Of a stretch of DNA of 64,000 bases, positions 58,265 to 64,000 are shown in pieces. The stretch is from Alnus glutinosa (taxonomy: Eukaryota > Streptophyta > Magnoliopsida > Fagales > Betulaceae), in the NCBI RefSeq assembly GCF_958979055.1, contig NC_084894.1, positions 27,413,616 to 27,477,615 of the forward strand, read 5' to 3'. The translations under genes and the position numbers were made by a program. Position 1 is the first letter of the stretch. Each line of letters opens with the position of its first letter. The notes beneath the pieces were generated by a model. It saw nothing but the letters and a program-made list of their open reading frames with translations. It searched no databases and was not told the origin of the DNA.

Positions 58265-58412
58265 TAGGATTGACAATTTTTAACACGATATACAAATTCG
58301 ACACGAATTCAATACAAAATTAGTGAGTTAGGATTGAGAAATCAATATAATCTTATACCCATGTATTGACACAATCCAAAACCGACATACGAACACGAAT
58401 TGTCATCCTTAC
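58265..58412. mobile_element. Short hAT-like MITE of the dispersed family
   Basis: The ends taggattgacaatttttaac and, in reverse, taaggatgacaattcgtg form a TIR. The interior holds cacgaattcaatacaaaatta and ataatcttatacccatgta blocks seen in the larger copies at 29084 and 53637. About 147 bp. Confidence 0.5.
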
Positions 58413-58754
58413 CTTTCTTTTACTTTTATCTAACAATGTTGATGTGACAAATTTTAGTAGCTTTTGGATGACCATTATTCTTAATAATTTAATTAGTATT
58501 TTAATTAATAATAATAAGAATAATAATAATAATAATAATAAACAATAATAGTAAAAGTAAATAAGTTAGCTCATATATTATCTTTTAAGCAACGGTGCTT
58601 GTGTGGCACATTCTATATCCATATCCCACACAAGCTTAAACTTTAACAAAATAAAACTACAAAACTGAATTATCCAAAGTAATTAAAAAAAAAAAAAAGG
58701 AACTCGACAGGGCTTTTTTTTTTTTTTTTGGCCTTTTGGTTAATTTTTCTTTGT
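58413..58754. other. 3' spacer of the glutaredoxin-like gene
   Basis: It contains an (AAT)n-like run at about 58508-58540 and A and T runs at about 58684-58730. Nothing else was seen. Confidence 0.5.
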
Positions 58755-59543
58755 CTAATCAGAGGGATCAGAGAGGCGCAGAAGACAGGAAGGGCACCTG
58801 ATCAGACCGTTCTCATTGCACGCCGTGCAGCTCTTGAACCCGCTCTTCTCCACGAACAACTTGTGACTACCGTGGCACTCGTCGCAGAGGACAAACCTAT
58901 ACCCGCCGCACGCGTCACACACGCCGGGTTCCGCTGGGGGCAGCCCTTCGACGAGCTTCTTGAGCTCGCCGATCTCGTGGAGCTGTTTGATCTCCTCCGC
59001 CCCACCCACGTACCTCCCGCCAATGAAGACCCTCGGCAAGGTCACCTTGCCCTGGCTTTGACCCAGGATCTGCTGCAGCTCGGTTAGAAACCCCGAGTCC
59101 ATCGAAAGATCTCGCTCGTCGATCGAGACGCGAAACCCGCGCAGAATAGATCGGACGGCCTTGCAGTCCTCGAACGTCGGCCTCACCACGCGCAAGCTCG
59201 TGAAGTACACCACCACGCGCTTCTCGGCTCCCGGGAGTGGAATCGACGGCTCAGATTGCGTGTCCGGTTGGTCCGAGATTGATACATTGGGACTGGGCTC
59301 GGGTTCGGGTTCGAGAGGTTCGGTAGGGCGAGTTGACCAGGCGCGGATGAGCGAGCTGGCGAGCCGGACTCGGTGGAAAACTGATGGTTTCTTGGTGGTT
59401 GGGACGGTGGGTTGAGCCGGCTCGTCCTCGTCGGTACAAAGCTCTGGGACGTCCTTGAAAGAAGAGCAATGGAAGAGCGAGGTCGGAGATGAAGACGTAT
59501 CGTGAATCCGGACCGCTGATTTGGTGCGCCGCGGCCGCCACAT
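58755..59543 (-). CDS. Glutaredoxin-domain protein with C-terminal Cys-pair motif (At5g39865-like)
   Basis: A single-exon gene for 262 residues. The frame is open further upstream, but the start MWRPRRTKS (ATG at 59543) was chosen because earlier codons encode a Lys run from a poly-T tract. Residues 1-105 are Ser/Pro/Glu-rich and probably disordered. A glutaredoxin fold spans about 108-202 (KRVVVYFTSLRVVRPTFEDC), with the cis-Pro in TLPRVFIGG (Pro170) and the GG-AEEI glutathione-side motif. The usual CPYC/CCxx active site is replaced by residues without a CxxC; Cys127 is the nearest Cys. The C-terminus has four CxxC pairs (209/212, 220/223, 239/242, 250/253), which could bind metal. This is the plant GRX-like family of unclear redox activity. 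Confidence 0.9.
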   Translation of the reverse strand: MWRPRRTKSAVRIHDTSSSPTSLFHCSSFKDVPELCTDEDEPAQPTVPTTKKPSVFHRVRLASSLIRAWSTRPTEPLEPEPEPSPNVSISDQPDTQSEPSIPLPGAEKRVVVYFTSLRVVRPTFEDCKAVRSILRGFRVSIDERDLSMDSGFLTELQQILGQSQGKVTLPRVFIGGRYVGGAEEIKQLHEIGELKKLVEGLPPAEPGVCDACGGYRFVLCDECHGSHKLFVEKSGFKSCTACNENGLIRCPSCLLRLSDPSD

Positions 59544-60860
59544 TTGAGGGTAGAGATCAGAATTCGGGACTCCCAAGACCGAAACAAAGAAAGAAACAGA
59601 TACCACCAAACGAAACAAAATTGAGAGAAAGAAATGAGTTTGGATTTTTCTTTTCTTTTTCCCTTTTTTTTTTTTTTTTTTTTTTTTTTTCCAATTTTGA
59701 TTGCTTAAAGCGAAGGCTTGAGAAGCTCTCAGCCTTTCTGTTTTTTGTTTATATTTTCTGTTTGGACTCTGGGATTGTGGGAAAAAAAAAAGGGCATGGG
59801 GCAATGGAGGCTAAGGCGGTTGGTTAAGGTAGTTGAGGTTTGGGATGGGTTGGGTTTAAGAGAGATAAAGGCGATGGGAGGCTGTGATTAGGAGATGGGA
59901 TTATTTGGCCTAATTATAGAGAGAGGTCCTGATTAGTGGATGGGATGATTTACCCTGAATTTTGTTGGGTTGCCTTTTTGGGTTGGGTATGGACCTGGTC
60001 AAGGCAGAGTCTCTTCTCTCTTGTGTGTTGGTATATATTCTTGTGTGTCCTGCTAGGGGGCTCAATGTATATCATTCTTCGGATCAAGATCACTTATAAT
60101 TTGCTCGGGATAGTAATTTGGACAATAAATATATATATATAAAAAAAAAAATTATAAAATTTATCTATTTAAAAATTGTTTGCCTTATATGAACTTTTTC
60201 TATATTCGAACATTTGCAGAAGATAAACTGCTCGAAACTTATTCGGATAAATGGGTCTACCTAAACTTTCACTTTTCTATCCTGTCATGATGTGCCTTTG
60301 GGTGGCCTTCAATGGGGGTACCATTTCTGCAAGGGCTTTCTGTTAGGAAAGTGTAGTTAATTACTTAATTAGGCAAGTGCTTGTGTATTTTAAATCTCTC
60401 TTGAAAATAATAATAATAATAATTAAAAAAAAAATCTCTTTTGAACTGATTTGTTTCCATTTTGGGGCAAACTTGAATGGTAATTCTGCATTTTACTTCA
60501 ATCGTAATTCATCGCAGGCTCTCTATCCTGTCTGTGGCATATATTATATTCGTGCCGGTCCTTGACACAGCAGTCTTCCAGTCGTTCGTTGCTAGAAGAT
60601 AGGATCGTGATGGTTCCTAATCACTCCCATTTATGGCACATTGGATGCTGCATCTAACCACTTTCACCTGCTGACACTAAAACATTTTTTTATTTGAGAA
60701 AGATGAATTATTTACATTTATTGGGTGGATTATAAAGATATTTATGAATGTTAAGTTTTAGTAAGATTAGACTTTGTCAATGATTTTAAGAGTTTTAGTT
60801 AAAACTTAATTAGTTTTTTTAGAGTGATAATGCAGGTACAACTAATACTTTTCTTCTTTA

Positions 60861-60893
<33 letters not shown>

Positions 60894-60906
60894 TCGTCTT
60901 GAACTT
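59544..60906. other. Upstream region of the glutaredoxin-like gene and spacer
   Basis: A T tract at about 59665-59690 lies in the probable leader. Farther on, AT-rich DNA has no supported gene. Confidence 0.45.
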
Positions 60907-61192
60907 TCATATATCGTTAAAAGAAGATTCTAGGCCTTTACAAATAGTAGCCGAGATTGAACCTGAAAAAGACTCAACCCATACTCGATAAAGATTCAGT
61001 TTTACAGTCATGCGCGCCAGTTGATGGGCGACAACATTTCCTTCTCTCCGGACAAAATCCACCTGCCAAAACTTGATAGAATTTAGCAAGATACGGGTAT
61101 TGGCAATGATGTTGTCATAACTTCTCGGGCAGTCCTCGTCAGCCCTAATTGCATTCACGATCGCCTATGCATCGCCTTCTAAAACTATGTAG
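60907..61192 (-). pseudogene. RNase H domain fragment of a LINE retrotransposon
   Basis: The minus strand reads LQCYIVLEGDA, a stop (TAG), then AIVNAIRADEDCP, LLNSIKFWQVDFVRREGNVV and AHQLARMTVKLN. These match the C-terminal RNase H (RVT_3-type) domain found in plant LINE-derived proteins; the GN-AH-LA motif is clear. Only about 95 codons remain. The reverse transcriptase part is absent, so it is a dead fragment. No poly-A tail boundary could be set, although a T/A tract lies at about 60866-60892. Confidence 0.75.
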
Positions 61193-61382
61193 CATTGAAG
61201 CACTACATGATATGAGTGAGAGACTGAGCTTTGTAAGCAATTTTTAAAAAGAAAACTTCAATTGTAATTTGACTGATCATTTTTAAAATACTAGTACAAA
61301 TGTGGTGCTTTATTTGGTCGTTACAATTATTACCATTTAGATTATTCACATTCAACTCACAAATTTACTCTCTATTTTTTAA

Positions 61383-61426
<44 letters not shown>

Positions 61427-64000
61427 ATTTAATTTCAGTTTACTTTTTTAAAATACTTACTTTTAACTTTCTATATTCCATTCAAACAGTGCTCACCAAA
61501 TGTGGATTATTTAGAATGATCTTAGCCCAGCCAGGAGGATTGAAGTAAAAAAGAATAATAAAAGTGAGAGAGGGAGCTGCAGCATGTGTTTGGGACCATG
61601 TATAATTACTGTAGGGGAGACAAGGCGTGTTTGGTAGTTCTGAATCGGTTGTTTACAAAAGCAAAAGGTTAAAAGCTAAAACGCACCAGCGAGTGGGTGG
61701 AGTCTGAAAAGCTTTCACATGGAGGCAGTAGGCACTGGTCTGGCAGAGTTAAAGAAAGTGGAGGGTGGTAAACGTACATGCTGGTTTTTCTTGGTAAGCG
61801 TACGATTACATGCTTATTGATTGAACGAATAGAGAAGAGAGAAGAAGAGCCTAGCTAGACAGATGGATGATCCTCTTCATGGATTGAGATCTCCTTGCAG
61901 TTGCAGGGATGTCTATTTATTGTAAATGAATGCCCGAATAGTGACAATAGAGTAGAGTCAAAACTTAAAAAAGTGGATCTGGGAATATTTTTTATTTTTT
62001 CATGTTTAATAGCCGAATCATTTACTTGTTAATTCCTAAATCAAATCCGGTAGGACGGTCAAACCACCCCCAAAGTAAAGGGAGCGATTCAACCATTCTT
62101 AAGCCGGCCCTTTTGTGTGACTAAAACATCTAAGTAAGTGGTTCGACTGCTTAATAATCATCCAAAAATTATTATTATTATTAATTTTTTCTTTTTTGAT
62201 GTTATTGTTACCATATAGGCCATTCATTAAAAATAATCGACCCAAATATATATATGTATATGTTACATCGGATGCAATGCCCAAATATTGGGATCTCAAT
62301 CCCTTCTTCATTCATGTGAACCAAAAATGTTGATTCCTTGGTTTGGGGTAGGTGGTAGGAAACTTCATAATGGTGTGCCATCTATCTCTGCCCATCCTTG
62401 TTCACACTCAACAGTCTCGCTCCAAAGCTGTCAAAATCCGTTTCTCAAAAGTCCAACATACATGCTGGCTCCGGATCCTAGTTGTCCTGTATCTGGCATC
62501 CGGATGGACCTGAAATACTACCCTTTTATATATATATATAATTGGTATAGTTTTTGGTATAGCGTTAGCTAGCACGATTTATGATATTCTTCACATCTTA
62601 CGTTTGCTACAAAACAAACAATGTCAAGAGAACACGCCGAGGTGACCGACGGATCTCACTCTAATGCCTAAATCAGTATATGAGAAAAAAGTATATTAAA
62701 ACTCAATAATTCCGTCTTAAGTTTATAACTAGTATAAGAGCCTATTTATAGGCTGGGAGGTGGAAGCAAACTTGCAATAGGGTTCTATATCCTACTTGAC
62801 AGCTTAACCTAATATTTAATTAAGATTCCACCTATGAGCTGATATTGACTTGGAGACCCGTAACTTTTTTGAATGGGTCGGTTTGAGTTGGATTATTCCC
62901 ACCATATATATAAAAGGGTAGTCATCAATTGTGTTGCTGCCAATGGTTCTGGAAGTAAATGGCATGATGATCGTTACTTAAGTATCTTACATCATGTAAA
63001 TCAGATTTGAAATCCCACTCTTAGAACAAACCTTTTATGAAATCATAATAATAAGTAGGCTCAAAGACCCATGGTTTTGGAAGGCACATGAGTTCGAACA
63101 CTATGTTGGATGTGCGACTGACACCACACTACATAGTTTAGGTACTTCTGCAGGTTAGGTGTCGGTCTATCCTAGAAACGGCAGCCGCCACAACACTTGT
63201 GGCTCTAACTAGTTGTCCTTATTTGTTACATAAAAATGCCACATTTGAGTTACAAAAATTTATCTGTCACGAGGTCAAACCATAATAACCAATTTAGTAA
63301 TTTTCCCAAATTTAGAACCTGAAAATTTTCTTAGGTATTGGTATGTATTGATAAATGTTAGAGGTATCAAATTTTTTTGGCATTCGTAGAATTTTTTTTT
63401 ATTAATTATTTTGATCATCTTTATAAAAAGTTTGGTACCCCTAACATTTTTCGTAGGTATTTGGCAAACGTTTAATTTGCTTAAAATGATAACATAACTT
63501 TGATGTATCATTTTTAGGTCATGATATAAACAAGTGGACTGCACTTATGTTGAAGCTTTTCTTTTTCTTTTTTTCATTTTCTTTTTTTGTGAATTCAAAA
63601 TATAATGTAACTTCTTGAAATTTATTTATTTATGCTCTGATTTATTCATTTTCTTGGGACACAAGTTACACATAATTTACTAATACTATTGCATTATTAA
63701 TTACAAAACATAATGCAATATTACACCAACTCGACACATCCCTATGCTATGAGCTACTTCACATAACATAATGCATATCTCTTTAATGTTAGTAATTCGG
63801 ATATCCATCAATTTGTTGTTGAAATTATTAGTAATTTGAACATCAAATGTGAAAACTGTATATGAGAATTTCATCTCATACGGCTCAAACAAAAACAACA
63901 AAATACTGACTATAAATTATTTGTATAATAAAAGTGTGAAACTTCTCTAATTTTGTGATTCAATCTTTCTAAGAAGTTACCAAGAAATTAAAATCTAAAG
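61193..64000. other. Right-end spacer
   Basis: No supported gene. An A tract of about 36 bases lies at 61388-61424. A segment near 63085-63200 has a gagttcgaac box-B-like motif, but no box A at the right distance. The frames at 62288-62572, 63275-63544 and 63701-63901 have no recognisable family. The window ends in AT-rich DNA. Confidence 0.45.

Noticed and set aside
58728..59587. Several frames on both strands overlapping the glutaredoxin-like gene
   Set aside because: Shadows of a GC-rich single exon; only one frame gives the glutaredoxin and Cys-pair motifs.
63085..63200. Possible second SINE (gagttcgaac)
   Set aside because: No box A at the right distance, no tail and no target duplication.

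Overview
This window is nuclear DNA of a flowering plant, most likely a woody eudicot. The evidence is AT-rich spacer DNA, GT-AG introns, plant-only gene families (GARP/G2-like factor, ETO1-like, PPR, LRR pseudokinase) and many small plant-type transposons. I cannot name the species. All exon models were built by hand from splice signals, reading phase and family resemblance recalled from memory; no database was searched.

Layout. Left edge: first exon of a farnesol/phytol kinase-like gene (353-682, minus), the rest lying off the window. 4.0-12.5 kb: two tandem bZIP genes on the plus strand (4012-5546 and 9275-10832), then an orphan last-exon copy at 12180. 12.5-19.8 kb: repeat-dominated, with a 113-bp AT array, a 674-bp hairpin Mutator-like MITE, and a TRIM-type LTR element with three LTRs nested inside another small LTR element. 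19.9-21.7 kb: a GARP transcription factor with several EAR repression motifs (minus). 21.7-31 kb: no intact gene, but a TIR element carrying a captured Aha1 exon, a hAT element with 8-bp target duplications, and a second copy of the hairpin MITE with a 9-bp target duplication. 31.0-33.3 kb: a plastid-type PPR gene (plus). 34.9-35.3 kb: a broken carboxylesterase. 38.5-43.1 kb: an ETO1-like (EOL2-type) BTB/TPR gene (plus), convergent with an LRR receptor-like pseudokinase at 44.3-49.6 kb (minus). 49.6-58.7 kb: repeats, including a hAT element with a residual transposase-like start. 58.8-59.5 kb: an intronless glutaredoxin-like gene (minus). 60.9-61.2 kb: a LINE RNase H fragment. The rest is spacer.

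The genes do not form one pathway. Two are plausibly hormone-linked: EOL2-type proteins are substrate adaptors for ACC synthase turnover in ethylene synthesis, and FOLK removes farnesol and affects ABA response in Arabidopsis. The most unusual points are the bZIP cluster (one paralogue lacks the invariant basic-region Asn, and an extra in-phase last exon lies downstream of the other), the Aha1-carrying TIR element, and hairpin MITEs that bring paired G-box cores. No CRISPR, rRNA or convincing tRNA gene was seen.
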